Source: Desulfosporosinus orientis DSM 765
Lineage (GTDB): Bacteria; Bacillota; Desulfitobacteriia; Desulfitobacteriales; Desulfitobacteriaceae
Length of the DNA: 64,000 bases
Assembly (NCBI RefSeq): GCF_000235605.1
Contig: NC_016584.1
Location: forward strand, 3,274,001-3,338,000
Direction of reading: 5' to 3'
The translations under genes and the position numbers were made by a program. This document shows positions 50,894 to 60,286 of this stretch, in pieces. Numbering within the stretch: the stretch's first letter is position 1; every line of letters begins with the position of its first letter. The notes under the pieces are model-generated. The model was not told the DNA's origin. It did no database searches and was given only the letters and a program-made list of their open reading frames with translations.

Positions 50894-52153
50894 CTATAGT
50901 TTCTTGGAATTCTCTCTGCGCAGCCTTCTTGCTCGCCGGCGCAGATAACGGGCCCGGTTTCGTTGTTTATCAATCACAGCTGCAAAGCCTAAGATCACCA
51001 ACAAAGTGCCAGCCATCCAGGGCAGACTTAGTGAGGCAAAAAAGCCTTTAGGTTCCTCAGCCTTAGGCAAAACAGTTTTTGAGGCAATTAAAGGTAGAGT
51101 GTTGAGGTGTTTTTCACCCTCAAGCACTTCAACTTGGGCCACGGCTTGTCCTTTTTCTACTGAGGTTAAAGGTTCAGTATTGAGGGAGGTCACTCGCAAA
51201 TTAAGGAGGGGCTGGTCCTCATTAAGTTTTTGGGTTACATAGATTGGGCTGTCAATAGTAAGGTCTACCGGCTCATTATTCACCGTAATTGAAGAAAGCA
51301 CGGAACCTGCAGGCTTAACAACGTTATTTTTATACTGGGTAAAACCATAATCAAACATGGCCTGCATATCTGTGTAGATTTCTTTTCCAGGCGATTTGAG
51401 AATAACGCCAATAAGCTGCCGGCCATCTTTCGTGGCTGAAGCAACCAGACAGTTCTGAGCTTCACTTGTATAGCCTGTTTTAATACCATCCACTGTGGAA
51501 TCTCTCCACAATAGTTTATTTTCGTTAACCATTAAGACTGGGACATCATCTTTCGATCGGGAGATTGCCTGAGTTTTTGTGCGTACAAACTGGGCAAAGG
51601 TAGGATTTTGATAAGCCACCCGGGCTATGAGGGCTAAATCATGGGGTGTCGTGAGATGTTCTTTTTCCGTTAAACCGCTGGGATTAACAAAGTGGGTTTT
51701 AGTTGCTCCAATTTCCTGAGCCCGTTGATTCATCAAATCAACAAAACTATCCACATCTTTACCGACATATTCCGCTAAAGCAACTGCTGCATCATTGGCT
51801 GAATTAAGCAAGGTTGCATATAAAAGGTCTCTGACGGTTAGTTTTTCTCCTGGTTCAAGATATATTTGAGTACCATAAACCAATTTACTGTTTAACATTG
51901 TGGAGCTTATGGTAACAGTGTCGTCAAAATGTCCGTTTTCAATGGCTAATAAAGCTGTCATAATTTTAGTGGTACTTGCCGGGGCTAATAATTCATCGGG
52001 ATTTTTTTGGAAAAGAGTTTGTCCGGATTGAACATCAATTAAATAGCCTCCCTCTCCGCGTATATCCGGCGGAGCAGTGTTATCAGCATAGGCTGGAGGG
52101 GAAACCGAAAATAATAAATAAAGCGCCAGTAATACTGTGGTAATGAATTTCAA
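50894..52153 (-). CDS. dacF: D-alanyl-D-alanine carboxypeptidase DacF-like
   Basis: A 419-residue penicillin-binding protein 5-type carboxypeptidase. Signal peptide (about 1-23), catalytic S-x-x-K in APASTTKIMTALLA, SxN in LNSANDAAVALAEY and K-T-G in GIKTGYTSEAQ. A beta-rich PBP5_C domain (about 275-365) and a C-terminal membrane helix followed by a Lys/Arg-rich tail (about 375-419) anchor it. DacF is a forespore-specific enzyme in Bacillus; such a role here is plausible. It is followed (50 bases earlier on the strand) by the DegV gene. Confidence 0.93.
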   Translation of the reverse strand: MKFITTVLLALYLLFSVSPPAYADNTAPPDIRGEGGYLIDVQSGQTLFQKNPDELLAPASTTKIMTALLAIENGHFDDTVTISSTMLNSKLVYGTQIYLEPGEKLTVRDLLYATLLNSANDAAVALAEYVGKDVDSFVDLMNQRAQEIGATKTHFVNPSGLTEKEHLTTPHDLALIARVAYQNPTFAQFVRTKTQAISRSKDDVPVLMVNENKLLWRDSTVDGIKTGYTSEAQNCLVASATKDGRQLIGVILKSPGKEIYTDMQAMFDYGFTQYKNNVVKPAGSVLSSITVNNEPVDLTIDSPIYVTQKLNEDQPLLNLRVTSLNTEPLTSVEKGQAVAQVEVLEGEKHLNTLPLIASKTVLPKAEEPKGFFASLSLPWMAGTLLVILGFAAVIDKQRNRARYLRRRARRLRRENSKKL

Positions 52154-52196
52154 CGAGTATGCCTCCTATAATGATTGCTTAATATATCCGGCTATA

Positions 52197-53042
52197 TCAA
52201 ACTCTGTAGAAAAGAGCTAAAGTCCCCGGTCCGGTATGACTTCCGATAACACAGCCGATTTCGCTGATCCAGATGTCTTTTACCTTTAGACGTTCGCGAA
52301 TTTCTTGAGCTAAAAGATTCGCTTCATTTAAGCAAGCTGAATGGGAAATACCAATAACTTGCTCCTCGGGGTGTTGGATTTCCTGTTCCATAATATCAAC
52401 GAGTTTGCGAATAGCTGCTCGTCGGGTCCGAACTTTAGCGAAGGGTTCAATATGTCCTTCGGAAGTGATATGCAGCACAGGTTTGACATCCAATAATCCG
52501 CCAATAAACCCGGCTGATTTGCTGACCCGGCCACCCATAACCAGGTATTCCAGGGTATCAAGAGTAAAAATATAGCGCATGGATTTACGGCATTGGAGAA
52601 TCTTTGCCTCGGCTTCTTCCCAGGATGCAGCTGATTGGACAATATCTTGAGCTAAAAGAGCTAACAACCCATAGCCAAACGAAGCCCCTAAACTATCGAT
52701 GACATGGACCCGATCCGGTGCCGAGGTCGTCTCACTAATCATTTTGGCCGTTGCCACAGTGGAACTCAGACCCGATGAGAGATGGATGGCAACCACCTCA
52801 TGCCCTTCCGCTAAAACTTGTTCATAATGTTCTAAGAGCATATTCAAATTAGGTTGTGACGTTTTAGGCAATTCTTTAAAACTAGCGAACTGAGCATAAA
52901 AATCCTCAGTTTGTAAGTCAATCCCTTCTAAATAGGTCTTTCCATCAATAGTTACAGGCATGGGAACGGTTATAATACCGGCTGAAGCAGCTTTATTCTT
53001 AGGAATATCGGATGAGCTATCAACAAGTACTTTGAAGGACAT
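52197..53042 (-). CDS. DegV-family fatty-acid-binding protein
   Basis: A 281-residue DegV protein. VLVDSSSDIPKNKAASAGI at the start and HLSSGLSSTV in the middle bind the fatty-acid carboxylate, as in the family's known structures (FakB). FakB proteins present fatty acids to the kinase FakA for phospholipid synthesis; no FakA is in this window. It lies upstream of dacF with a 43-base gap. Confidence 0.92.
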   Translation of the reverse strand: MSFKVLVDSSSDIPKNKAASAGIITVPMPVTIDGKTYLEGIDLQTEDFYAQFASFKELPKTSQPNLNMLLEHYEQVLAEGHEVVAIHLSSGLSSTVATAKMISETTSAPDRVHVIDSLGASFGYGLLALLAQDIVQSAASWEEAEAKILQCRKSMRYIFTLDTLEYLVMGGRVSKSAGFIGGLLDVKPVLHITSEGHIEPFAKVRTRRAAIRKLVDIMEQEIQHPEEQVIGISHSACLNEANLLAQEIRERLKVKDIWISEIGCVIGSHTGPGTLALFYRV

Positions 53043-53133
53043 GACACACCTCCTACAAATTACATGAAACTATAACCTAGAATTTATTCGTGGATAAACT
53101 AAAAATATCCTGCTATCAGACTACAAAAAATAA

Positions 53134-53160
53134 AGCTCATCTTGTCGATGAGCTAAAGTT
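53134..53160 (-). terminator. Terminator of the 40-codon gene
   Basis: A perfect 8-bp stem AGCTCATC (53134-53141) / GATGAGCT (53147-53154). On the minus strand it is followed by TTATTTTTTG. Confidence 0.75.
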
Positions 53161-53210
53161 ACATATTAATAAATCTGAACAGATGGATTAGTCCATAAAA
53201 GGAATTCTTT

Positions 53211-53333
53211 TCAAGCTGAAATCTTTTGAATAATCGGATGTTGTCCAAGGATAGCCATAAGCCCTGGAAGTTCCTGCTTCTTTACAACTCGATAGTTAAC
53301 TTCTTCTCCCTCGATCCACGTTACAAGAAACAT
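53211..53333 (-). CDS. 40-residue conserved-looking small protein
   Basis: ATG 53333 lies behind GGAGAGAGGGGATCCT and the frame encodes MFLVTWIEGEEVNYRVVKKQ followed by ELPGLMAILGQHPIIQKISA. Balanced composition, a strong RBS and a terminator 57 bases after the stop all support a real gene. No family is recognised. It is transcribed alone between the thioesterase and DegV genes. Confidence 0.65.
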   Translation of the reverse strand: MFLVTWIEGEEVNYRVVKKQELPGLMAILGQHPIIQKISA

Positions 53334-53418
53334 AGGATCCCCTCTCTCCTTGTATTATGTATACATAATACCATGGGCCATGGACGAATACAATTGCTTT
53401 CAATATTTAATTGTTTAA

Positions 53419-53853
53419 TTATAAATTCTTCTGCAAATGCCCTTGTTGTTCAATAATCGGCTGCAAATCCTGCCATATTTCATAACTTTTTACATTTGTA
53501 AGCTTTCCTTCCTTGTTAACAAAGACATGAACGGTCTTTCCTTCAGCTAATAGCGTTTTCTCTCGAATAATGCGATAAGAAAACGTAATGCTTCGGGCAG
53601 ACATTGAGATAATTTCTGTAACTATGGTGATTTCGTCGTCATATTGAGCAGGCTTGCGGTAGCGGCAATTTGCATCAATTACAGCCAGACCAAGACCTTG
53701 TTTCTCAAACTCAGTATAGGGTAAGTTTAACTCTCTGAACAATGCCGATCTGCCAACCTCAAACCAGACGATATAATTGGCATGATAAACAATTCCCATC
53801 TTATCCGTTTCGGCATAGCGGACACGTAAGTTTGTTTTTGCAGACAATCCCAT
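53419..53853 (-). CDS. Acyl-CoA thioesterase (4HBT hotdog fold, YbgC-like)
   Basis: A 144-residue single hotdog-domain thioesterase. VRYAETDKMGIVYHANYIVW carries the catalytic Asp of the YbgC/4-hydroxybenzoyl-CoA thioesterase group. It hydrolyses a short or medium acyl-CoA; the substrate is unknown. Its end is about 85 bases upstream of the 40-codon gene's start, so the two may be co-transcribed. Divergent from the DUF896 gene at 53949. Confidence 0.88.
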   Translation of the reverse strand: MGLSAKTNLRVRYAETDKMGIVYHANYIVWFEVGRSALFRELNLPYTEFEKQGLGLAVIDANCRYRKPAQYDDEITIVTEIISMSARSITFSYRIIREKTLLAEGKTVHVFVNKEGKLTNVKSYEIWQDLQPIIEQQGHLQKNL

Positions 53854-53879
53854 AGGATACCTCTTTTCTTAATCCTGAT

Positions 53880-53909
53880 TTGTATGGATTTTGAATAATA
53901 TGTTATAAT
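53880..53909 (+). promoter_or_regulatory. Promoter of the DUF896 gene
   Basis: A TATAAT -10 at 53904-53909, preceded by TGT (extended -10), with a weak TTGTAT at 53880-53885 in the -35 position. Confidence 0.6.
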
Positions 53910-53948
53910 GTGCAAAATAATCAGCGGATAAATTAAGGAGGATTTCTC

Positions 53949-54143
53949 TTGAGCATATCACCTATCAAGCTTTTTATTGAACGAATTAATGAATTATCTC
54001 GAAAGCAAAGAAGCATTGGTTTAGAAGAATGGGAGCATGCTGAACAAGAAGCATTGCGTCAGGAATATTTAACCTATATTCGTGAACAAGTCAAAGTATC
54101 TCTGAGTACTATGCAGGCAGAAGAGAGTTCTCCTCTGCAATAG
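53949..54143 (+). CDS. DUF896 (YnzC-like) small protein
   Basis: A 64-residue protein matching DUF896/YnzC: two helices with RINELSRKQRSIGLEEWEHA and EQEALRQEYLTYIREQVKV. YnzC is part of the lexA-yneA-yneB-ynzC SOS cluster in Bacillus, but its role is not established; here it lies 23 kb from lexA and no SOS box is visible upstream. The start is TTG 53949 behind AAGGAGG. A GC-rich hairpin at 54243 could be its terminator. Confidence 0.88.
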   Translation: MSISPIKLFIERINELSRKQRSIGLEEWEHAEQEALRQEYLTYIREQVKVSLSTMQAEESSPLQ

Positions 54144-54156
54144 TCTTTTTGTACTG

Positions 54157-54290
54157 TCAGAAAGTATAACTTCGTTGCATACTGCAAGAAGACTAATTCG
54201 TGCGAAGACAGTGCCTTCATCTTCCAGCATAAGTGCAACCAACGGTTTCGCCTTCGCTAAGGCTCGGCGAAGCCGGGTTTTCTTTAGGTG
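54157..54290. repeat. Dispersed repeat, copy C, plus hairpin
   Basis: 54157-54236 matches copy A (27104) and inverted copy B (32047), sharing AGAAAGTATAACTT and GTGCGAAGACAGTG. A stem CGGTTTCGCC (54243-54252) / GGCGAAGCCG (54266-54275) follows, with T-rich sequence after it, and may end the DUF896 transcript. Confidence 0.65.
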
Positions 54291-54391
54291 ATTCTAAACT
54301 CTGCTCCGGCCATGTATTTGTTTCAAGGAATAAGCAAATAATAAACCAAGAAACATGATACTGTTTTAGCGATAAAGGAGGAGGATCACCT

Positions 54392-54679
54392 TTGCCGGAG
54401 CGTATTTTGAAGTACGGTGGTACTAAATTCAGAAATCTCGTCCCCCCAGTAAAAATAAACCGTTTTGTTAATAGCTTGCCCAGCAATAAACGAGATTCCC
54501 TTTTCGAAATATCCAGTGAGTTGCAGCAGGCTGGGTTAATTGAGGTCTTTAACGACCGTTCTCCCAGCACCCTTGATAAAGATACTATTGATGACCAAAT
54601 GACCAATTCCGGCAGTTTTAACCATGAACTGCAAGGATTAAAACGAAATAAGGATGATTCCCTTACTCTGCCCAAATAA
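54392..54679 (+). CDS. Hypothetical protein
   Basis: A 95-residue hydrophilic protein that starts at TTG with AAAGGAGGAGG upstream and ends at a strong terminator. The N-terminal YGGTKFRNLVPPVKINRFVN is followed by an acidic/Ser-rich region. No domain recognised. The opposite-strand frame (54675-54217) is longer but lacks an RBS and runs through the repeat, so this strand is preferred. Confidence 0.6.
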   Translation: MPERILKYGGTKFRNLVPPVKINRFVNSLPSNKRDSLFEISSELQQAGLIEVFNDRSPSTLDKDTIDDQMTNSGSFNHELQGLKRNKDDSLTLPK

Positions 54680-54698
54680 ACGGCGGTATTCGATTAAT

Positions 54699-54733
54699 AA
54701 ACGCGAATAGTCTTAAACTATTCGCGTTTATTT
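54699..54733. terminator. Bidirectional terminator
   Basis: A perfect 13-bp stem AAACGCGAATAGT (54699-54711) / ACTATTCGCGTTT (54717-54729), A-rich before and T-rich after. It serves both the hypothetical gene and the pyk operon. Confidence 0.88.
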
Positions 54734-54793
54734 AATTATTACTCATATAAGTTAATGCATCTCTGGTTAAACTGCCTAATAAATCTAATCATC

Positions 54794-56527
54794 TTAAAGG
54801 ATACTTACCGAACCTTCATACATCATACCTGTTAAAGCATCCACAGTCAAAGTCTGACCGTTAATCACTTTAGAAAAGGCTTCTTTAGCCCCAACGATGG
54901 CAGGAATACCAAACTGCAAAGCCGTGATGGCCGCATGGGATGTTAAACCGCCCTCTTCAACGACTAAAGCACCTGCCCGGGAAATCATGTCGACAAAACG
55001 GGAGTCGGTCCTTTCGGTGATGAGAATTTCACCGTCATTGAATTCATCCTTTTCGGGATATTTGATTTTACGAGCTAACCCAGAATAGGATTTTCGCCCA
55101 ATCCCAAATCCTTTGCTTAAGATATTGCCCATGATTTGTACTTTTATCATATTCGTTGAGCCAACCTTGCCGATAGGTACGCCGGCAGTGATTACCACCA
55201 CATCCCCAGCCTGAATGAAATTTTGATTTAAGGATGTATTTAAGGTTACAGCCAACATTTCATCCGTCCCTGAACTCTCAGGAACTAAAATAGGCCGGAC
55301 TCCCCATTGCAGAGATAATTTTCTGGCGGTATTGGCAAAAGGCGTAGCAGCTACAATAGTTGCTGCCGGACGATATTTAGAAATCATACGTGCAGTCATA
55401 CCTGAATGCGTCGGTGTCAAGATAGCTGCTGCTTTTAGATCATTGGCTATGGTATAGCTGGCAAAGCTAATAGCTTCGGCAACGTTGAGTTGATTATGCC
55501 TGGTAGACTGTTGCTTTACATAGTTTTTTTCAATTTGCTGGGATATTTTATCCATCATGACAACAGCTTCCACAGGATATGATCCTGCTGCCGTTTCCCC
55601 AGAAAGCATAATGGCATCCGTTCCGTCCAGAATAGCATTGGCTACGTCACTAGCCTCTGCTCTGGTGGGTCTGGGCTGCCGGATCATGGAATCCAGCATC
55701 TGAGTTGCCACAATCACTGGTTTGCCTAATAAGTTACATTTACGGATCATTTCCTTTTGGCGAATAGGTACTTCCTCAACAGGAATTTCCACGCCTAAGT
55801 CTCCCCGGGCAACCATTAAGCCATCGGCAACTTCAAGAATATCATCCAGGTTGTTTATGCCTTCCCGGCTTTCAATTTTAGCGATGATATGCACATCGGC
55901 TCCCATTTCTTCGACGACCCTGCGCACATCTAAAATATTGGCGGCCTTGCGGGTAAAGGATGCGGCAATATAGTCGATTCCCTGGGAAATCCCAAATTTG
56001 ATATCCTCGATATCCCTTTCCGTTACAGCGGGCAAGTCAATGAGGGCATTAGGAGTATTGACCCCTTTTTGGGATTTTAAAACTCCCCCGTTGCGTATAA
56101 CCGTTCGAATGGTTTCTTTTTCCACAGAAGTTACTTCCAAGTCAAGCTGACCATCATCAATAAGAATGTGACTGCCAGGTTTCACCTTTCGCCACAAATC
56201 AGTGTAAGTAATTCCTACTCTCTCTTGATTGCCCAGGCTTAGATCTGTATCTAAAATAAACTCCGCTCCGTTCTTAAGGATAATTCCTTCATCAGGAGCT
56301 TTACCTGTGCGAACTTCCGGGCCTTTAGTATCCAGAAGAATCCCTAAATGTTTTCCCATTTTAGCTGCTTCTTGACGTAAAACTTCAATCCTGCTCCGGT
56401 GTTCATCATGGGTACCATGAGAAAAATTTAAACGGGCCACATCCATCCCCGCGTTTAACAGAGCTTGAACTTTTTCCTCAGATTCACTTGCCGGACCAAT
56501 GGTACAAACAATTTTTGTTCTTCTCAT
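54794..56527 (-). CDS. pyk: Pyruvate kinase with C-terminal PEP-utiliser domain
   Basis: A 577-residue pyruvate kinase (PEP + ADP to pyruvate + ATP). KIVCTIGPASESEEK, GMDVARLNFSHGTH, the active-site signature IAKIESREGI and MVARGDLGVEIP, TQMLDSM are all present. The extra C-terminal about 100 residues form a PEP-utilising mobile domain with a phospho-His-like GGLTSHAAI, common in Firmicute enzymes. It follows gap by 16 bases; the two form a short glycolytic operon. Confidence 0.97.
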   Translation of the reverse strand: MRRTKIVCTIGPASESEEKVQALLNAGMDVARLNFSHGTHDEHRSRIEVLRQEAAKMGKHLGILLDTKGPEVRTGKAPDEGIILKNGAEFILDTDLSLGNQERVGITYTDLWRKVKPGSHILIDDGQLDLEVTSVEKETIRTVIRNGGVLKSQKGVNTPNALIDLPAVTERDIEDIKFGISQGIDYIAASFTRKAANILDVRRVVEEMGADVHIIAKIESREGINNLDDILEVADGLMVARGDLGVEIPVEEVPIRQKEMIRKCNLLGKPVIVATQMLDSMIRQPRPTRAEASDVANAILDGTDAIMLSGETAAGSYPVEAVVMMDKISQQIEKNYVKQQSTRHNQLNVAEAISFASYTIANDLKAAAILTPTHSGMTARMISKYRPAATIVAATPFANTARKLSLQWGVRPILVPESSGTDEMLAVTLNTSLNQNFIQAGDVVVITAGVPIGKVGSTNMIKVQIMGNILSKGFGIGRKSYSGLARKIKYPEKDEFNDGEILITERTDSRFVDMISRAGALVVEEGGLTSHAAITALQFGIPAIVGAKEAFSKVINGQTLTVDALTGMMYEGSVSIL

Positions 56528-56543
56528 CGTTTTCTCCTTCGAA

Positions 56544-57554
56544 TTACAGACCTTTTCCTACAATATGCTTTACTAAATCTAAAACTCGATTTGAATAACC
56601 CCATTCATTGTCATACCAAGCTAAGACTTTAGCCATCCGCTCTCCAACCATCATGGTCGATAAACCATCAACAATGGAACTGGCCGGATTTCCATAAAAA
56701 TCATGAGAAACCAAAGGCAATTCGGTATATTCCAGATACCCTTTCATCCTATTGGCTGCAGCTTCCTTGAGAACAGAATTGATTTCTTCTTTGCTGGTTG
56801 TTTTGTTTAAGCGGACAACCAGATCCACTAAAGAAACATTAGGTGTTGGCACCCTGACCGCCAAACCTTTTAGCTTGCCTTCTAATTCCGGTATAACCAA
56901 AGAAACTGCCTTGGCCGCACCTGTGGTCGTAGGTATCATAGACTGATAGGCGGCTCTTGATCTGCGCCAGTCCTTATGCTCCAAGTCTAAGATCCGCTGA
57001 TCATTGGTGACGGAATGTGTGGTAGTCATCATTCCTTCTTCAATACCAAATTCGTCAAGCAAAACCTTGGCTATAGGGGCCAAACAATTTGTGGTACAAG
57101 ATGCATTGGAAATAATATGGTGTTTATTGGGATCGTAAAGTTGTTCGTTAACTCCCATGACAATGGTGATATCCTCATTTTTACCCGGAGCGGAGATAAC
57201 AACCTTTTTTGCTCCTGCATCAAGATGCTTGGCGGCGTCATCACGTTTGGTAAAGCGTCCCGTTGATTCAATGACAATGTCAACTCCCAGTTGTCTCCAC
57301 GGCAAATCTGCTGGATTTTTCTCGGCAAAAATTTGAATCTCTTGACCGTTTATTACCATGTTTTTGTCATTGATTTCGACTTGGTTTGGCAGCACCCCAT
57401 GAACAGAATCATATTTAAACAAATGAGCTAATAAATCCGGACTGCCTAAATCATTAATTGCAACAATTTCGAAAGGAAAAGACTGACTAAGGGATGCCCG
57501 CAGTGTAAGCCTGCCAATTCTGCCAAATCCATTGATTCCTACTTTTATACTCAT
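56544..57554 (-). CDS. gap: Glyceraldehyde-3-phosphate dehydrogenase
   Basis: A 336-residue [24 protein letters not shown] binds NAD; the catalytic Cys is in [12 protein letters not shown] (about C152) with its His in TTTHSVT-type [31 protein letters not shown] and [12 protein letters not shown] are typical. It converts glyceraldehyde-3-phosphate to 1,3-bisphosphoglycerate. No cggR, pgk or tpi is adjacent, so the gapA operon is reduced to gap-pyk here. Confidence 0.97.
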   Translation of the reverse strand: MSIKVGINGFGRIGRLTLRASLSQSFPFEIVAINDLGSPDLLAHLFKYDSVHGVLPNQVEINDKNMVINGQEIQIFAEKNPADLPWRQLGVDIVIESTGRFTKRDDAAKHLDAGAKKVVISAPGKNEDITIVMGVNEQLYDPNKHHIISNASCTTNCLAPIAKVLLDEFGIEEGMMTTTHSVTNDQRILDLEHKDWRRSRAAYQSMIPTTTGAAKAVSLVIPELEGKLKGLAVRVPTPNVSLVDLVVRLNKTTSKEEINSVLKEAAANRMKGYLEYTELPLVSHDFYGNPASSIVDGLSTMMVGERMAKVLAWYDNEWGYSNRVLDLVKHIVGKGL

Positions 57555-58045
57555 ATGGTTTCCTCCTCATCAAAAATTGCATTGTTAATGTAAAGATTAC
57601 TTTTAAAACACTATTCTGTAAGCCAAAAGAAATTCCTGCTCTGCAATTTAGTATACTTTCTATAATTTTCCTAAGCAAATCATAGTTATCCAAGATGGAA
57701 ATATCTGTGTCTGGTGTGTTGAACTTTCAAATTTATAATTCCCTAAAAAGAAAAAAACTTGCAAAATCGATTACAAAGAATTTATTAGATTTAATTACTG
57801 AATTTTATCTAATATTATAGATTATCTAATCTATTTTTTTCCTTTTTATGTAACATCATGATCTTTAACTTTGCTATTAAAGTATCTAATTATACCATAG
57901 TCTATCTTAGGGGTTAAATCACACTTCTTTATAATTTTTGAAGCTATGAAGTAAAGTTTACATTTCTGTAAAACAGCATTAATGGAATTAAAAATGGAAA
58001 TTAATGTTTAATCGGTATTATATTATGTATTAAAATTTAAATTCC
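57555..58045. other. AT-rich intergenic region upstream of gap
   Basis: Nearly 500 bases with no supported ORF. It should hold the gap-pyk promoter region; I see no clear operator. The terminator of the etf transcript lies at its far end. Confidence 0.5.
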
Positions 58046-58089
58046 AATATTAAAGACCAACTGTTTTGTTTCAGTTGGTCTTTAATATT
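58046..58089. terminator. 18-bp stem terminator of the etf operon
   Basis: AATATTAAAGACCAACTG (58046-58063) pairs perfectly with CAGTTGGTCTTTAATATT (58072-58089) around an 8-base loop. It lies 82 bases after the oxidoreductase stop codon. Confidence 0.85.
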
Positions 58090-58171
58090 TAGTCTTAATT
58101 TAATTGATTGTTTTGTTTAATTATTTAAATTAAACTTTCTATTATAATTATTCTGAAAATTAACAGCAAAA

Positions 58172-60214
58172 TTATAGGGCTTTTTCTAAGATTTCGGCGA
58201 TATCCAATGCTTTCATCTTTTCTCCTGCTTCACGAGCGGCGATACCATCATTAATCATTGTCAAACAGAATGGGCAAGCAGTACCAACATAATCAGGGTT
58301 AACCGCGATAGCTTCATCTGTACGCATTTCATTGATTCGTTGACCTTCGTGCTCTTCAAGCCACATACGGCCTCCGCCGGCACCACAACAGAAACTCTTC
58401 TCACCGGTGTGGGACATTTCAGTAATGTTTAGACCAACCGCTTTAAGCAGTTCTCGAGGCTGTGCATAGATCTCGTTATAACGGCCCAGGTAACAAGAAT
58501 CATGATAGGTTACTGTTTTTCTATCTGACTTGGTCAATTTCAATTTGCCGGACTTAATTAAATCTAAGAGGAATACGCTGTGGTGAATCACTTCAAAGTT
58601 ACCGCCAAGTTGAGGATACTCATTCTTTAAGAAGTTGTAACAGTGTGGGCATTGGGTAATGATTTTCTTAACACCGTATCCATTCATAACCTCTATATTT
58701 TCAGTGGCTAAGGAATAGAATAAGTATTCGTTACCTAATTTACGAGCGGAGTCACCGCAACATTTCTCTTCATTACCAAGGATTGCAAAACTGACACCTG
58801 CAGTTTGGAACAACTTGACAAGAGCTGCGGAAACTTTTTGATTTCGGGCGTCAAATGCTCCTGAGCAGCCGGGCCAATACAGATATTCTGCATTCGGATC
58901 TTCTTCAAAGGTTTTGACCCCGAGACCGGTCAGATAATCCGCACGTGTCGTCCAGCCAATACCCCATGGGTTACCGTTATTCTCCATGTTTCTGAAGGCC
59001 AATTGAGCTTCTGCCGGGAAACGTGTTTCCATAAGTACGAGGTTCCTGCGCATATCAATGGTTTTATCAACATGCTCGATGAAGACCGGACACTGCTGTT
59101 CACAGGAACGACAGGTTGTACAAGCCCAGAGGTCCTCTTCAGGGATAACTTCGCCAATGAGCGCTCGGCCAGTCCACTCTTCCATCTCTCCAGCTTCACT
59201 GGCAGCAGCAGCTTCCTGGTCCGCGGCTTGTGCCATAACTTTAGTTTTTCCTAGAAGTGCTTCCCCTGTTTCTTCCATCAAAACTCGCATATCCTGAATG
59301 ATTCGTTTAGGACTTAAGTGTTTGCCGCTTAAGTAAGCAGGACAGTTATCTTGGCAGCGTCCGCAGCGCAGGCAAACATCCGTGTTAAACAATGTCTTCC
59401 AGGAAAACTCACGTAATTGGCTCTTGCCAAAGGTCTCCAGGCTCTCATCTTCAAAATCAATAGGTTCAGGGATACCTATCGGTCCCCGGTTGCGGAAGAA
59501 CTGGTTGAGAGGCCCCAGTAAGATATGGAACAGTTTGGAGTATGGAAAATAAGCGATAAACGCCATTGCCAAGAAGAGATGGAACCACCAGAGGAATACA
59601 TGCAAGGATAAAATTTGAGCTTCGTTAAGTAACGCTTTGATAGGAAAAGACAACCATAGACCGATAAATGCATAATCAGCCCAAGGATCTGGCAATACAG
59701 CGATACGAGCTCCTTGGATAAGAAATCCTGTCAAGAGAATTGCAAATAACAGAGCTAAGGTAATCCCATCATCCGTTTTATTATCGAGGCGATCCGGGCG
59801 CTGAATATATCTTCGGCAAGCCGCAACAACGATGCCAAGAAGAGCAGCCAGTCCAAACAAGTTGGCTGTGATTTTAATAAAGAGGTAAAGCCAACCGTGG
59901 AAAAGATGAATGGAGAAATCTGCCTGAAGGGTAATGATGGCTGTCGCGAAGGCTAAGAATAAGAACCCATAGAATATACCTGCATGCATCATGCCAGGGA
60001 AGGAATCCTTAAAGATCCGTTTATGAGCAAAGGTATAAACCAGCACGTCTTTAATCCCCGGCCAAACTTCTTTCCAGCGATTTTCAGGCTGACCTAGTTT
60101 CCATAGCTTAACACGCTTATACACTCCATAAGCAAAGATAGCAAGTGCAATGATAAAGAATAAGTAAAGCCAATGATGTCCTTCAATATTCCAATACACT
60201 TCACGTGTTGCCAT
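58172..60214 (-). CDS. Membrane-bound iron-sulfur oxidoreductase, ETF:menaquinone type (second copy)
   Basis: A 680-residue homologue of the protein at 24500 with the same order: NarI-like membrane domain (about 1-240) with ILSLHVFLWWFHLFLAM, two [4Fe-4S] sites (CLRCGRCQDNCP and CTTCRSCEQQCPV), and two CCG domains (EKCCGDSARKLGNEYLF and FCCGAGGGRMW). It follows etfB-etfA, so its partner is almost certainly that ETF, with menaquinone as acceptor. The 72-base gap after etfA holds a hairpin that may tune expression. Electrons would come from acyl-CoA dehydrogenases encoded elsewhere. Confidence 0.9.
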   Translation of the reverse strand: MATREVYWNIEGHHWLYLFFIIALAIFAYGVYKRVKLWKLGQPENRWKEVWPGIKDVLVYTFAHKRIFKDSFPGMMHAGIFYGFLFLAFATAIITLQADFSIHLFHGWLYLFIKITANLFGLAALLGIVVAACRRYIQRPDRLDNKTDDGITLALLFAILLTGFLIQGARIAVLPDPWADYAFIGLWLSFPIKALLNEAQILSLHVFLWWFHLFLAMAFIAYFPYSKLFHILLGPLNQFFRNRGPIGIPEPIDFEDESLETFGKSQLREFSWKTLFNTDVCLRCGRCQDNCPAYLSGKHLSPKRIIQDMRVLMEETGEALLGKTKVMAQAADQEAAAASEAGEMEEWTGRALIGEVIPEEDLWACTTCRSCEQQCPVFIEHVDKTIDMRRNLVLMETRFPAEAQLAFRNMENNGNPWGIGWTTRADYLTGLGVKTFEEDPNAEYLYWPGCSGAFDARNQKVSAALVKLFQTAGVSFAILGNEEKCCGDSARKLGNEYLFYSLATENIEVMNGYGVKKIITQCPHCYNFLKNEYPQLGGNFEVIHHSVFLLDLIKSGKLKLTKSDRKTVTYHDSCYLGRYNEIYAQPRELLKAVGLNITEMSHTGEKSFCCGAGGGRMWLEEHEGQRINEMRTDEAIAVNPDYVGTACPFCLTMINDGIAAREAGEKMKALDIAEILEKAL

Positions 60215-60239
60215 TCTTCTCTCTCCTTACCCTATTAAG

Positions 60240-60261
60240 GAAGCGCCTGGGTAGGCGCTTC
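60240..60261. other. Intercistronic hairpin between etfA and the oxidoreductase gene
   Basis: GAAGCGCCT (60240-60248) / AGGCGCTTC (60253-60261), loop GGGT. There is no T tract on the minus strand, so it is more likely an RNA-stability or processing element than a terminator. Confidence 0.5.
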
Positions 60262-60286
60262 GCTTAAGTAATTCGTTATTCAATTT

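Noticed and set aside
54217-54675. Minus-strand 152-residue frame
   Set aside because: Opposite the 95-aa gene that has AAAGGAGGAGG and a terminator; the minus frame runs into the dispersed repeat and has no RBS.
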